Positions 10,700 to 23,048 of a DNA stretch of 64,000 nucleotides are shown here, in pieces. The notes under the pieces were generated by a model. It did no database searches and was not told where the DNA came from. It saw only the letters and a list, made by a program, of their open reading frames with translations. Location: positions 28,574,186-28,638,185 of the forward strand of contig JAGTTD010000002.1 in assembly GCA_018398585.1 (NCBI GenBank), read 5' to 3'. Source of the stretch: Simmondsia chinensis. Taxonomy: Eukaryota; Streptophyta; Magnoliopsida; Caryophyllales; Simmondsiaceae. Each line of letters opens with the position of its first letter. Within the stretch, counting starts at the first letter, position 1. Both the position numbers and the translations under genes were made by a program.

Positions 10700-12946
10700 T
10701 CATCTGATGCTATAACGCCTCCCTCGAAGCCTTCTTAAGTGTTAGTTTCCATGAACTCCAAAGGAAGGAGCAATGCAGTTCTGACATCAACATTTTCTAC
10801 GAGCATCCCTAATTGTACCTGGATCCTTTAGTCTGTTCCCTTTTTTGGGCTGAGAACCATAGGTGTGTCTTGATCTTGGTGTTAAGGACTGCCATTCGTT
10901 GGTGTATCCTGCTTGAGAGGTCGGTCCTTTGGATTAAAGCTTGGGGTTTACGACTCCCCCATTAGTTGGGGGAATTCCTCTATATCATACCATGTTAGGT
11001 TAACACAGCCTAGAGGTTCCACTGAGTTCATGCTGAGAGGGGAGTACTCCTCCGCGTCCTCAACTACTCCCTAAGTTAGGGAATTCTTTTCAAGCTGATC
11101 CCACCAGGATTCTCGCCCTTCAAAGGATGGGAGGCTAGCCCATCTCTCGAGCTTCTTGTGTGTCTGCCCTTTACTACTAGTAGTAAAAGGCTTGGACTCA
11201 GTATTTGGATCCTCAAGATCCATATGCTCAGTTTTCTTGCCTTGCGGACTCTGGCTTCCTCTTAAGAGAGCCTAGTTAAACAAGTATCGAGTAGAGAACT
11301 CCGCTGAGCTGCCTTCCTCTGTAGCTGCCTCCTCTTTTGAGTTTTGGTAAGGCTAGAGGTACTAATGTCCTCTTGTTTGAGGTGATTTCTTCTCTAGACA
11401 TTACCAAATCGAACCCCAAAAAGTTGGTGTCTAAACTGTCATGGTGCATGATTGGTGTCCACGTCTAGTAGGTGGTAATTCAGGCTTTTCTTTGGATACC
11501 CAGTTCTCAAGATCTGGGTCTTTGAAGTAGGCCCACGAGGAGGTCCTATTTGTGGTGTTTTTATCGAAAGAGCCAATTTCTTCTTTGGGTAAAGACTCAA
11601 CTTCTTCATTTCTGACACTAACTTATGACCACAACCTCACAAGGTTCATGCGTAAGGTGCAGAAGTTTCCTCGACACCTATTTCTTACAAGCAAAGACTG
11701 TCTACCAAGGTCATCAGTGAGAATACCCATGCTAACTCTTCTTCCTTAGAGAGAAGAATAATACCCTCTTCTAATTTCTTCTTTAAGAACCTTCTGAACG
11801 TAACACAACTATGTGTTGAATGTTCAGGCGTTATGTACCACTTACGGTAATCCTCTGGCAATCTCAAAGCAGTTAAGGAAACCTAAGTGTTCTAAATTCC
11901 AGCAGTCTGTCAAACAAAGCATTGGCCATGTCCAGCCTGTCTTTCTCCATATCCATCCTGCATAAAGAGCTGCCATTATTTATGTTGTCATAGAAATCAC
12001 AAGGCTTTGCTACCTCGATTATATTAACTTGGACAAAACTAGGGAAGGGGTCTTTGTAACCACCCATATGTCCTTCTCCTGGGAAGATTAATTAATTTGC
12101 TTCTATGGCATCCTGAACCATGTTCCTAAAGATGACGCAGTTCTTTGTTGAATGGGTCAACAATCATGCCATTTATAGTATATCTTCCCCCATTAGAATT
12201 GGGTCAGGTTTTCTATGTTTATGCCTAATCTTGAGTTCGTTATTTGCCATAAGCCAATCAAATACTAGATCGACTCTTGAGATGTCAAATGGGTACTTTC
12301 TCAAGTGTTTGGAATGATAAGACTTCCTAGTTTTGACATCCTTCTTAACCAAAGGATTGAAAACTATAAGGGACCCCTTGACATATTCAACAATGTCAAT
12401 CTTATATGAAAGATCTTTATCCTCTTCTATTAATTCATGTATGTAAGTTCCATACACGTTGTTTTTCTAAGGCTTTCTTCTTTCAAGACAGCCTCATATC
12501 CAATGGCACATTCTGCTAGCCATAGGAGCATCGTGAGGTTATAGCCCTCTAATTTCTTCCTAAATTCAATATCCAGGCCATTTAAGGCTAGCTTGGCGCA
12601 TTCAACTTCAGGAAGGGCTACCATGCACTTTAACATAGCTCTCTTAGACCTACTAATGTAGTCTTCCACAGATTCACCTACCCTTTGTCTCATTCGGGCC
12701 AATCATACATCGAAGTTCCTAGCTCCATTCTTAGGAATTGGGCCTATAATTGCCTGGCCATGTCATCCCAGCAATAGATGGAATTAGGAGGTAGGCCAAT
12801 GTACCACGAAAGTGGTCCCAGTTAGGGAATTAAGGAATAGCCTATGCTTGGGGTATAGATTATTAGCCGCTTCTCTACATTGGCAATTGAATCTTGACAA
12901 GTTCTCGGGGGTAGACATAGTCCTTTCCCCTGAAAAGAGGGTAAAC
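10700..12946 (-). pseudogene. Ogre 1 gag, middle and C-terminal part
   Basis: Several open pieces in different frames make up a capsid-type gag. 12784-12946 carries TLFSGERTMSTPENLSRF and LYPKHRLFLNSLTG, the capsid start typical of Ogre/Tat gag. 12430-12702 carries RMRQRVGESVEDYISRSKRA and later FRKKLEGYNL. 12173-12457 and 11685-11867 give downstream fragments. It is cut at 12946 by element B, and the N-terminal part resumes at 18777. I see no intact CCHC knuckle. Confidence 0.75.
12942..12946. repeat. Target-site duplication of element B, left copy (TAAAC)
   Basis: TAAAC directly precedes the 5' LTR of B and recurs at 18772-18776 directly after the 3' LTR. Removing B and one copy restores the gag reading GYKIPEF-TLFSGE of Ogre 1. 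Confidence 0.95.
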
Positions 12947-13350
12947 TGTTGTAATTTCTTTAATTTGGTTTGCTTTAGAGTCATGTATTGGATGTAAAGT
13001 TTGAGTGATGCGTTTTGATGTAATAATTTAAATATGAGTTAGTGTGTCTTAGGCACCAAAGTCGATTAGTGGTCAAGCAAAGTCAAATATGGCAGCTTAG
13101 TTGGTTTTTGGTGGTACAAGCTATTGCAAGTCGGTTAGGAGCTTAGTGGGGGTTCAATGTATAAAGATCTATTATAAATAGATCCCAATCATGTAATATC
13201 TTCATTCAATCAATAAAATTCTGATTTCCTTTTGGATAATCTCTCTCTAACTCTCATCTCTTTCTCTAATTCTCATCGAATTCAATTCTTTTCTCATATT
13301 ACCTCTCTTCCACAAAGTTAGCTCTCAATCTTTTGGATTGGAAGCTAACA
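12947..13350 (+). repeat. 5' LTR of element B
   Basis: TGTTGTAATTTC to GAAGCTAACA, 404 bp. A TATA-like TATAAATAG lies near 13172-13180, followed by a long CT-rich stretch (13230-13330), the same design as the LTRs of A and C. Confidence 0.95.
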
Positions 13351-13351
13351 A

Positions 13352-13365
13352 TTGGTATCAGAGCC
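13352..13365 (+). promoter_or_regulatory. Primer-binding site of element B (tRNA-iMet)
   Basis: TTGGTATCAGAGCC starts one base after the LTR end, the classic plant initiator-methionine tRNA site. Confidence 0.95.
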
Positions 13366-13405
13366 TGATCAGGCGCATCTTTGAATCTGATTTTTGTGAT
13401 AATCA

Positions 13406-14960
13406 ATGATCGGAAGGCCTAATACTCGATATGGAGGTGTAAATGCAGCTTCGGCTGCTAATGTTGATCCTAATGAAACAGTTGCAACGATTGTTGGCGG
13501 AAATTCTGCAACCAAACTTGAATTTATCACTCACACTTAGTTTAGGGCGCAAATGGATGAAATGTACAAGTTACAGATGGAGATGATGATGAATCAAATT
13601 CAACAAGTGCAAGATGAACAAGATCTGAGGATTTTAGATCAAATGTAACAACAAACTCTATATCTTAAGGACAAGATTGGTGGATTACAGGATCAAATTA
13701 ACCGAAAATTGGAACAAGATCAGAAGTTCACTGAGCAAGTGCAGCTGCAATCCTTGCGTTTTGAGGAAAAACTGATTGAGTTGCAAAACCAGGTTAACAA
13801 ACACGATGAATCTTCAATAAATGGAACTCTACGACCTGCTAGTCAGCTAATTCTTCCAGCAGAACTGCGGCAGCCACGAGTTCACATTGACAGTGTTAAA
13901 AGTCTGGACGGGAATCGTAGTGGATCTCCTTTGATTCAAGCTGAGGTTAGACCTCCAGATCATAATAGAACAATTGATACTCGACTTCCAGAGGTTGGTG
14001 CTATTGCATGGACTCATGATCAATCCATAGAACAAGCACATTCTCGATTATTTGGACAGAAGTCAAGCCTGAATACCAGACCTCCAGATGTGGTGTTACA
14101 TAATAGAAATTCATCTAATGAATTTGAGCATCCAAACAGGCCACCAGATCAGCATCATCAACGAAGAGCAGTGAGTAATGATGCTACATCCGGTAATAGG
14201 AGCAATGCTTTCAGACAACCTCAAGTGCAAATTGAACCTTTTGATGGCAAACGACCACAATCGTGGTTGAGAAGGTGTGTTCGATACTTTCATTTTTACA
14301 ACATGAGTAAAGCTGAAAAGGTAGAATTGGCAGCAGTGCATCTTCATGGAGACCATGAAGTATGGTTTTATAGGGTGTTAAAAAGCAATCCAAGTCTTTC
14401 TTGGGGCGAGTTCGTGGAAGAATTATGCGAACGCTATAGAGAGGACATTGGTGATGCTGTTGACAACTTTAAAACGGTGTATCAAACGACTACTGTGAGT
14501 GAATATATGAGAAGGTTTGAGAACTTACCAGCTAGCATGATAGCCACTTATCCACAAGCTACAGAAACATACAATGTCTCTAGCTTCATTAGTGGATTGA
14601 GACCAAGAATTAAGAACATGGTGAAGGCCATTGGGCCAAGGACTTTGTCTAAAGCTTATGCCAAGGCTAAGTTGATTGAAGCCACGGTTGTATCATCAAG
14701 TGACAAGAGTAAATTCAAAGGAGGAAATTCCAAACCTCAGCCCAGAGATTCATTTGCTTCCAAGGCAAGTCGTGCTGTTGATAAGAGGTCTTCAAGGCTT
14801 TGTTACAAATGCAGCTAACCTTATCAGCCTCAACATAAATGTAACTCCAAATTCCTGATGTCTAGAAGAGGTGCTTGAGTTGAAGTTCAATTTGACAGTG
14901 AAGAAATAGAGGCAGTAGAGGATAGTTCGGAGCAAGAGTCACAAGAAGAATTGTAGGAGG
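13406..14960 (+). pseudogene. Element B gag with CCHC-type knuckle
   Basis: The likely start is the ATG at 13406 (MIGRPNTRYGG), in frame with the rest. Stops at 13538 (TAG) and 13646 (TAA) break the N-terminal part. A glutamine-rich coiled-coil-like stretch follows. The capsid domain begins near 14220 (VQIEPFDGKRPQSWLRRCVRYF) and runs through ELCERYRED and TVSEYMRRFENLP to about 14660. The zinc knuckle (CYKC, then QHKC) is cut by TAA at 14816. The normal role is the capsid and RNA packaging. The following acidic stretch (EEIEAVEDSSEQESQEEL) links to protease. Confidence 0.88.
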
Positions 14961-14977
14961 ATGAAATTGATATTTCT

Positions 14978-16357
14978 ATGAAATCCTTGACAGGGAATGG
15001 AGCTCACAATACCATTCAAATTAAAGGAAAAGCTGGAAAGACTTCCATTACCATTCTTATTGACAGTGGGAGCACTCACAGCTTCGTTGATCCTAAATTA
15101 GTGAAGGAAGTGAGACACGAAGTGCTTAAGACTCATCCATTAGCTGTGACTGTGGCTAATGGAAATTCAATTCTCACTCAGAACAAGTGTCAGGCATTTC
15201 AATGGACTATGCAAGAACATCAGTTCACCTTTGATTTCAGAGTTCTTCCTTCGGGTGAATGTGACATGGTGCTCGGTGTTGATTGGATGAGATCCTTTAA
15301 TCAACTGATGTTCGACTTTGAAAAACTGATTGTTTCTTTTGAAGTTCATGGAACTAAAGTCACATTGCAAGGCATGGCTGACCATGCACAATTACAGTGG
15401 ATCAAAGGCAAAAACTTGCAAGGAAGATTTAAGAAGAGAGCCATTCAGTTGATTGGACAATTATTTGTTATTTCTCCTACTGAATTGGGATATGTTACCC
15501 AGCCTAAAGTGCGAGCCTTGATTGAAGAGTTAGAAGATATCTTTGAGCAGCCAAAGACTCTACCTCGTCACAGAAGTGTTGATCACGCTATTCATCTCAA
15601 AGCTAATTCAGATCTAGTCAAGATGAGGCCTTATCGGTATCCTCATGCTCAGAAGACAGAGATTGAGAAGCAAGGTGATGAATTGCTCAAGATGTGCTTC
15701 ATCAGACCTAGTCACAGTCCTTTTGCCTCTCCCATTATTCTGGTAAAGAAGAAGGATGGAACGGCAAGGATGTGCATTGATTACAGGAAGCTTAATTCTT
15801 TGACAGTGAAAGATAAGTTCCCTATTCCTGTCATAGATGATTTACTTGATGAGTTATATGAAGCACATTTCTTCACTAAACTTGATTTGAGGTAGGGATA
15901 CCATCAAATCAGAGTTCTGGATCCGGATATATATAAGACAGCTTTTCAGGCTCATCATGGACACTTCGAGTTTGTGGTTATGCCATTCGGTTTAACCAAC
16001 GCTCCAGCCACCTTTCAAGCCACTATGAATGAAGTTTTCAAGCCTTACCTGAGGAGAACAGTGCTAGTTTTCTTTAATGACATTTTGATATACAGTTCTT
16101 CCTTTGAGGATCATCTCAGGGATCTCAGGGAAGTGTTTACAATAATGCGCAATCATAAGTTCTTTGCCAAGCGGACCAAGTGTTATTTTGCTCAGAAACA
16201 ATTAGAATACTTGGGCCATGTTATCTCATGTGAAGGAGTTTCAACCGATCCTTCTAAGGTTCAAGCAATGCAAGAATGGCCTATCCCAGTATCACTGAAA
16301 AAATTAAGGGGATTTTTGGGACTGACCGGCTATTACAGGAAGTTCATTGCAAGATAG
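14978..16357 (+). pseudogene. Element B protease and reverse transcriptase
   Basis: The protease active site ITILIDSGSTHSFVD lies at about 15050-15095. RT motifs follow: PIILVKKKDGTARMCIDYRKLN (15733-15795), FFTKLDLR, then a TAG at 15893-15895 where homologs continue with [19 protein letters not shown] is at 15977 onward. The catalytic box reads [11 protein letters not shown] (about 16070) instead of FFDDILIYS, so one of the two metal-binding aspartates is Asn. A TAG ends the run at 16355-16357 just after YYRKFIAR. The enzyme would be inactive even without the stops. Confidence 0.9.
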
Positions 16358-16960
16358 GGATCTATTGCAAAGCCTTTGATAGCACTGCTTAAAAATGATG
16401 CCTTCAAGTGGTCAGATCAAGCTCAGTCAGCTTTTATAGCTCTCAAAGGCAACTATGTGCACAGCTCCGGTTCTAGCAATGCCTAATTTTGCTGAGGAGT
16501 TCATCCTTGAGATAGATGCTAGCGGTTCAGGCATTGGAGTAGTCCTTTCTCGACATGGAAGGCCTATTGTTTATTTGAGTTAAGCTCTTAGTCCAAAACA
16601 TCAAGCAATGCCTACTTATGAAAAGGAATACTTGGCAATTCTTTTAGTTGTTGAGAAATGGCGACATTACTTAGATGGACACAGGTTCATCATCAGGACA
16701 AACCATCAGAGTCTCAAGCATCCTTTGGAGCAGAAGATTGTGACAAGAATCCAAAAGAAGGGACCGTTGAAAATGTTGGGTCTTGATTAAGCTATTGAGT
16801 ATCGAAGGGCAAAGAAAATCTGGCAGCTGATGCTCTTTCACAAAAATTTGAAGATTGTGAGCAAGGCTCTTGTTGTGCAGTGTCCATTGTCTTACCTTCA
16901 TGGATGGAAGAAGTTTGTAAGTCTTATGAAGAGGATTCCTTTGCTCAAGAATGTATTATT
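16358..16960 (+). pseudogene. Element B RNase H
   Basis: After a frameshift near 16445 the frame reads FAEEFILEIDASGSGIGVVLSRHGRPIVYLS with the first catalytic Asp in place. A TAA follows near 16580, then MPTYEKEYLAILLVVEKWRHYL (16608 onward) with the conserved E. RTNHQSLK replaces the usual RTDHQSLK, so a third acidic residue is Asn. It would normally remove RNA from the RNA-DNA hybrid. Confidence 0.85.
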
Positions 16961-17039
16961 GCTGGCAGTATGAAGAATTCGGGCATTGAAGATGTTAATG
17001 TAGAGAAATTAGTCCAAAAAGGCATCATTTGATCGAAGA

Positions 17040-18338
17040 ACAGGCTCTATATTGGTTCTTTAACAGACTTGAGAGATCAAATTGTCAATGCTTCACACGA
17101 TTCAGCTTGGGGAGGTCATTCCAGAATTGAGGGAACATATCAGAGGGTTAAAGCACATTTCACCTGGCCTGGTATGAAGAAGACAATATCAGATTATGTG
17201 AGAGCTTGTGAAGTCTGTCAACAAACCAAATTGGGAGATCATCGTTATCAAGGTCTTTTACAGCCACTTCCTATACCTGAGGGTGCTTGGATTAACATAA
17301 GCATGGATTTCATTGAAGGGTTGCCGAATTCAGATGACAAGGAAGTAATTTGGGTTGTTGTGGATCGCTTCACCAAATATAGTCACTTTATCTCCTTGAT
17401 TTGACCTGTTACTGCAATTAAGTTGGCCAAAAGTTTCCTTGACAACATATACAAATTACATGGATTGCCTCAATCCATTGTGTCAGATCGGGACAAGATC
17501 TTCACAAGCAATTTTTGGAGGGAATTGTTCTAGTTGTTGGGAACGACATTGGCTCTTAGTTCATCCTATCATCCCCAAACAGATGGACAAACTGAAAGAG
17601 TCAATCAATGTGTTGAGCAATACCTTAGAAGTATGGTTTTCTTGTATTCGAAGGTATGGAATCGATGGCTTTCTTTGGCTGAGTATTGGTTCAATACTCA
17701 TATTCATGCATCAATTGGCACTTGTCCTTTCAAAGATCTCTATGGGTACAATCCTCCCACTCCTTTCATGCTTCAGAAGGTAACCTCAACAATACCTGAA
17801 GCTACTGATTTGATACAGTAAAGGAAGCATATGATGCAAGTTCTCAAGGACAATCTCTTTCAAGCACAAGCAAGGATGAAACTTTATGCTGAAAAAAAAG
17901 ACGGTAGATAAGAATTATGAAGTTGGTGACATGGTCTACCTCAAATTACAGTCTTATAGACAGTCCTGTTTGGTTGTCAAGAGAAATTTCAAGCTAAGTG
18001 CTCGCTTTTTTGGGCCATACAAAGTATTAGAAAAGATTGGCAAAGTGGCGTACCGGCTTGACTTACCTCCTAACTCATACATTCACCCAGTGTTTCATGT
18101 GCCTTGACTCAAAAAACAGGTGAAGAAAGGAGCTAAAAGCTCAAAGGTGGCACCTGAAGTTGGATTAAACGGCTCACTGCTGCTGTAACCTATTGCTGTT
18201 AAAGCCACCCGGAAGTTAAAAGCTGCAGACTGATCAGTACCTGAAGTGCTGGTGCAATGGCATAACTTGGACCGAAACTTTGCTACATGGGAGGAACTTG
18301 CATTCTTGAAGAGTCAATTTCCCAATTTTTCTCCTTGA
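17040..18338 (+). pseudogene. Element B integrase and C-terminal chromodomain
   Basis: The HHCC zinc finger is visible in SHDSAWGGHSRIEGTYQRVK and RACEVCQQTK (17088-17230). The core starts at SMDFIEGLPNS (17303) and FTKYSHF (17370). A TGA follows near 17402. The second Asp is in [10 protein letters not shown] (17480-17510), and HPQTDGQTERVNQ (17569-17610) supplies the Glu. An extra A in the run at 17891-17898 shifts the frame into [10 protein letters not shown] and [19 protein letters not shown]. The chromodomain at about 18230-18338 reads VPEVLVQWHNL and FATWEEL and ends with TGA at 18336. Chromodomains guide insertion toward heterochromatin. Confidence 0.9.
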
Positions 18339-18351
18339 GGACAAGGAGCTT

Positions 18352-18367
18352 TTCAAGAGAAGGGGAA
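18352..18367 (+). promoter_or_regulatory. Polypurine tract of element B
   Basis: Purine-rich AAGAGAAGGGGAA immediately before the 3' LTR start TGTTATGG. It matches the tracts of A and C in position and in its GGGGAA core. Confidence 0.85.
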
Positions 18368-18771
18368 TGTTATGGTTTCTTTAATTTGGGTTGCTTTGGA
18401 GTCATGTATTGGATGTAAAGTTTAAGTGATGCATTTTGATGTAATAATTCAAATATGAGTCAGTGGACCTTAGGCGCCAAAGTCGGTTAGTGGTCAAGCA
18501 AAGTCAAATATGGCAGCCTAGTTGGTTGTTGGCAGTTAAAGCTGTTGCAAGTCGGTTAGGAGCTTGGTGGGGGTTCAATGTATCAAGATCTATTATAAAT
18601 AGATCCCAATCATGTAATATCTTCATTCAATTAATAAAATTCTGATTTCCTTTTGGATTATCTTTCTCGAACTCTCATCTCCTTCTCTAATTCTCATCTA
18701 ATTCAATTCTCTTCTCATCTTACCTCCCTTCCACAAGGTTAGCTCTCAACCTTTTGGATTGGAAGCTAACA
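18368..18771 (+). repeat. 3' LTR of element B
   Basis: 404 bp, same length as the 5' LTR, with scattered substitutions (several per 100 bp by eye). It ends in GCTAACA, followed by the duplication TAAAC. Confidence 0.95.
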
Positions 18772-20450
18772 TAAACTCTGGGATTTTATATCCTCGAGAG
18801 AAAGGGTAGTCCATGTCAATGTAGTTAGGATAAGGGTTACTGTATAAGGGTCCTTTGACCATTCTGAGGCATGGCCCATACATTTGCTCGATGAGGTCAG
18901 CATGTTGATCCTAGAGGGGTACATTGGGCACATGGTTATGCGTCTGCCATTAACTCTCAAGTGGGTGAGGATCTTGAGGGGGATCTGCAGGATAACCCTG
19001 AGCACCCACCACAATCGGGTGTGGGAATGGTTGTTTCCCCCCAAACCAGATGTAATCCGCTTAATCTTCATGGCCATGCACTTGGCTGGACATGAAGCAT
19101 GTCCCAACAAGTCCTGGGTTATACGACATGCCTGGAAGCGCACCAATATTAGCATGTTGTTGGTTCATCATTGCTTGATCATTCCCTATGTCATGGTTTT
19201 GAGGAAGTCGGCAATTAACTTGCCCCTTAGTGTGATAGGCATAGAGAGGTCTAGGAAAGAGAGGCAGAATCCTAAGATTGGGCACCCGTCCTTGCATTCC
19301 TACATCAAGGCCTTGAGAGGACCTTGAGGTTACCTCAACTACCTGAGGAGGATATGAACGGTTTTCCCCTGTCTCAGGGACATGCAACACTGGCACATTA
19401 GCGTTGAGATCCCTCGAGGCCAAAGAACAACTCCGATTTGAAGGGTCAACAACCCCTGGTGGCACCTTGTTCCTATGGCTAGATTCCAAGTACATAATCC
19501 CTGGGTTCTCTATAAATGGGTTTCCGTTTTCTCAAGGATGTTATAGTCAACCTAGGTCACTAGTAATCGTGAGCTCAAAGAAGCCTCATGAGGATATCTA
19601 GTTGGTGTTGAAGGAAGAGATGCAGGCCTGAGTTGCATGATATCCTCTCTAACATCTTGAACCAAGCCATTATGAGAATCAACCTATCTAACCAAGATAG
19701 GCTCGACCTCAACTATTATCTGTCTTAGCGCATCCTTAGCAATAACAATAGCAGTAGAAGACAATGTCGAGTTCATTTCAACTAAGACTCTTTCAGTTTC
19801 CTCGTGAAGCCTATCATGCATTAAGGTTCCAACGTTTTTATCACAATTCTCATGGCGGTGGTGTTTTTACGCTGGGTTGCTAAATTGCGCTCTATTTAGC
19901 ATGTTGTCTCTCAAAAGCTTCTCTCATCGTTTGTTAGACTCTTTGGTCCACGATTTCTAAATGGAGTTTAAGCATAGCCATGAAACTCTTGTGAGAATAG
20001 CCATCTATATCTATTCGTTCATCCTCCGGGATGTCATCATAACTACTGCTCTCACCGCCATGGCTATGACTCAGTTCATCCCTTCATGATATAGAGCTTT
20101 GTTCAAGAGGATTCTTCTCCTCATGTTCGACAGCACTGGACCTCCTAGTTCTCACCATTGGGAATGTTTTGAAACTACGTTCTGGTAATCCATGATGGGC
20201 TAAAGACGATGAAGTCTCGTTTTAAGCCTCCCTCCATGGTCACCAAGAGGCGTGTTTGTTTTATTTTGTTTGTAGTTAAGTGTGATGTAGCCGCCATAAA
20301 TTTGAAAACAAAACCAACGTGCAAAGGGAACTCACCATGACTAGGGAGTGAGTCTAAATATGAACCGCACGTCTTTAACCTCGACAACTCACCGTTTTCG
20401 GAGAAAAGGTTGTGGTATGTTGGTGTATCTGACTTCGGTAATACCATGAG
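18772..20450 (-). pseudogene. Ogre 1 gag N-terminal region and leader
   Basis: Minus-strand reading gives fragments of the long N-terminal region of an Ogre/Tat gag, with RGYKIPEF at the junction with B, proline/asparagine-rich pieces (19061-19495) and an acidic start region (20175-20330, MAATSHLTTNK). Stops and frameshifts are frequent. The stretch 19560-19900 aligns by eye with 23056-26200 of Ogre 2, and 19930-20450 aligns with 36355-37015, which shows that the two outer elements belong to one family. Confidence 0.7.
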
Positions 20451-20496
20451 TTCCGCTTATGCTTCAATTAAGAAGACTTTTGTTAAGTATTTTTGT

Positions 20497-20525
20497 TGAT
20501 ATATATATATATATATATATATATA
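20497..20525. repeat. (AT)n microsatellite
   Basis: About 13 AT units at the inner edge of the Ogre 1 LTR. The Ogre 2 copy has no such run, so it expanded after the two elements diverged. Confidence 0.9.
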
Positions 20526-21229
20526 CGCAAAAGTAAAAGGATATGGACCTAACTCAAGTGGCAGTTATAGTGACGAAGCAGGGCCCACAAACACCTTTCC
20601 TCATGCACTTAAAAGTCAAGAACTGGGGTGAAGACAAACTCAAGAGCTCAGCAGTCTCCTTCATGCCCTAGTCACTCAGGTTTTTAAGCCTGGTACACTT
20701 GACTTATAATAACTCGACTGAGTTAAGGTGTGACAAGATTAAGGTGGAGTAAACTGTATTCAGGTCACTGGATTAAGACCAATGTAATCAAGGTCAAGCC
20801 TTGGCTGTCAAAGTCCTACACAATGGTGCGAACCGAAGTTCACCTGACTTATCAGAAGTTTTATGACCAAAGCAATCACAATCAAACCTTGGCCATCAAA
20901 GCCTTAAACTAAAGCCTCAATTCTCAACTCGTCGAAATTTGAGAATAGATTAAAAACTGAAAGTTCATACCAAAAGCCCAAGGAACTGTATTACTAACGA
21001 AGCAAGTATAACAAGTTCTACATTAAGCTAAGCTACACTAAGTAATGTTACTCTTAAGGAAAGAGCACAAGTGTGCTGTAAATAAAACATGATGAAATAT
21101 TGTATTGTTTTGTTGTTCCTTGGACTGACACAAGAGTCCTTTATTTATATAAATTGGAAAATAACTGCTACTCCTAATTCTGTGGCACTCTTCCCATGTT
21201 AAGCCATTAAGCTTCCTCTTGCACGAAGA

Positions 21230-21234
21230 ACTAG
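21230..21234. repeat. Target-site duplication of solo LTR, left copy (ACTAG)
   Basis: ACTAG precedes TGTTGGG and is repeated at 23049-23053 directly after CCGAACA. Confidence 0.9.
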
Positions 21235-23048
21235 TGTTGGGATGAATTTCAAAAATTTACCCTAATTAATTAAATTAATACAGCATAATGGTTTAAAATT
21301 CCTAATTTTGAACCTAGGCATTATTTAAAATTTCTAATTTAAAACTTGCAGGCCTCTACACTATCACATTCATAATAATAACATGAATACTAACTAGCAT
21401 AATAAAATACTGAAAATAAATATAGAAGCAAAAAATTAAAAGAATTGGGAAAGAAGAATACTTGAAAATTGCTCCATTAATGAAAACAGAAGCAAATCGA
21501 GACCTGAAGACTTTCTACGCAATCACCTCAAAAATCGGGAGTGTAGGCTCCGAAAAATATTAAACTATGACAAAAAATTTCAATGAAAATTTTCTCTCTT
21601 TTAATTCTCTGAAGTCAACACTTTCAGAAAACTTTAATTTTTAATTGGATAATTAATGAAAAACCTTAGTTCTAGGACTCCTATTTATAGTAGGCTACTG
21701 GAGCAAAAAAATGTGAAAAGGTCAATGTGAGATTCACCAAAAACGAAATAAAACAATACAAAACGATGTTGTTTAGTTGTACAGTGCAAAACGGCCTTGC
21801 CCAACAAGCTAGCGCCATGTGGTCCGCACCTTTTGGCGCAAATCACTGCCTAGTCGTGTCGCGCACTGGTTAGTCCACTCGTGAGTTCACGGATCCCTCC
21901 TTTCTTCGTTTCTCACATGTAAAAATTCATCCCATTAATTTTAATTTTCTTAAATTTATAATTTTTAGCATTTTTAAATTTACTCATCTCATGAATTATT
22001 TAATATTTTTCTAATGGCATTTAAAATAGAGGCTTGCGTAAGGATCTCAAAGACAATTTAAATCCAGTTCAAAATGCATTAAATTAATAATCATCTCATG
22101 ACAAAATTTAATTACCATTTAATGGGACTTAATTCCAGTAGATAACTGCACTCTAGAGTTAAATTATTTATTCAATAATTCCCAAATAGACTATACTAAC
22201 AATAACAACTCCTCTATTAGATATCCATGAGAGAAAATAACTATTACTACTACCACTGTTTTTCTCATAGCTTTTCCATTGGTTCCAGACTCGCCCTTTT
22301 TCAGATAACTTATTTATATTTGAACATATTCATAGTATAAATTACAAATTTCAAACACTTGGGACACTTTAGCAAAAATTTCCAAATTAATTCAAACACT
22401 TCCGATTCAACTAAGTGGACATCTGTATCTCATAAAAGACTATAGATTCCATAATAAATACCTAATCCCCCGTCACACTTCATGTCACTACCCAATGCAC
22501 GTGGGACTTCGGCCATTCATTGAGACCTTACCTATAGTACACCAAGATACCTAACATTCCATGCATAAGTCCAAAATACTTAGAGTCATCATTCAAACAG
22601 TACATCATGAATCACTCATTTCGACATAGTAGCCTAGAAACAAGTAACTCACTTGGTTCAACTCAGTGTATTAATCTTATTAAACACACCAACATAATAC
22701 TTTTGAATCACCATTCACATAACCAGGACAAGTCATCTAAAATGTCAAGTTATAGCCTTAGTAGACAAGTAATCCAAACTTATCACTGACTACGAGTTTT
22801 TCAAATAACATTTCATTCCATTTGCTCCAAATCTATCTGTGGGTTAATCTCATAATCCACTTAGAACAAACATGTAAATGTAGTCTGAGGACTATATCCA
22901 TCTCATTGATGTTACTTAAAAGAAAATCACATGCAATATATACTAACTTACACAAATTCAACAAGGAAACGACTGGAACTTAAATTTTATTCTATAATAA
23001 TGCAATAAGTACATGATAAATTTGGATTTTAGAACACTGTTCCGAACA
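21235..23048 (-). repeat. Solo LTR of an unidentified retrotransposon, 1814 bp
   Basis: It starts TGTTGGGA, ends TTCCGAACA (imperfect inverted termini) and is flanked by the 5-bp duplication ACTAG. A minus-strand promoter box CTATAAATAG lies at 21681-21690, so the orientation is minus with U3 on the right. No PBS, PPT or coding sequence is found inside. It is best read as the product of LTR-LTR recombination. Its sequence does not match any other LTR in the window. Confidence 0.88.

Larger units (their letters stand above)
12947..18771 (+). mobile_element. Complete chromovirus (Ty3/gypsy with chromodomain), element B (5.8 kb)
   Basis: LTRs of 404 bp each (12947-13350 and 18368-18771), PBS at 13352-13365, PPT just before 18368 and 5-bp duplication TAAAC. 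Domain order is gag, zinc knuckle, protease, RT, RNase H, integrase, chromodomain, all essentially in one frame, which is the chromovirus arrangement. It is interrupted by many stops and several frameshifts, so it is dead now. It is the only element here with a full enzyme set compatible with the primer sites of A and C. Confidence 0.95.
20497..21234 (-). repeat. Ogre 1 5' LTR (main part)
   Basis: It matches 37017-37716 of Ogre 2 over most of its length (for instance GGATATGGACCTA followed by CTCAAGTGGCA). Minus-strand promoter signals are present (TTTATATAAAT near 21140). It starts TG at 20497, followed by an (AT)n run to about 20525 that is absent from the other copy. The outer edge is split by the solo LTR and finishes as CA at about 23054-23055. 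LTR limits are inferred from the two-copy comparison only. Confidence 0.65.
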
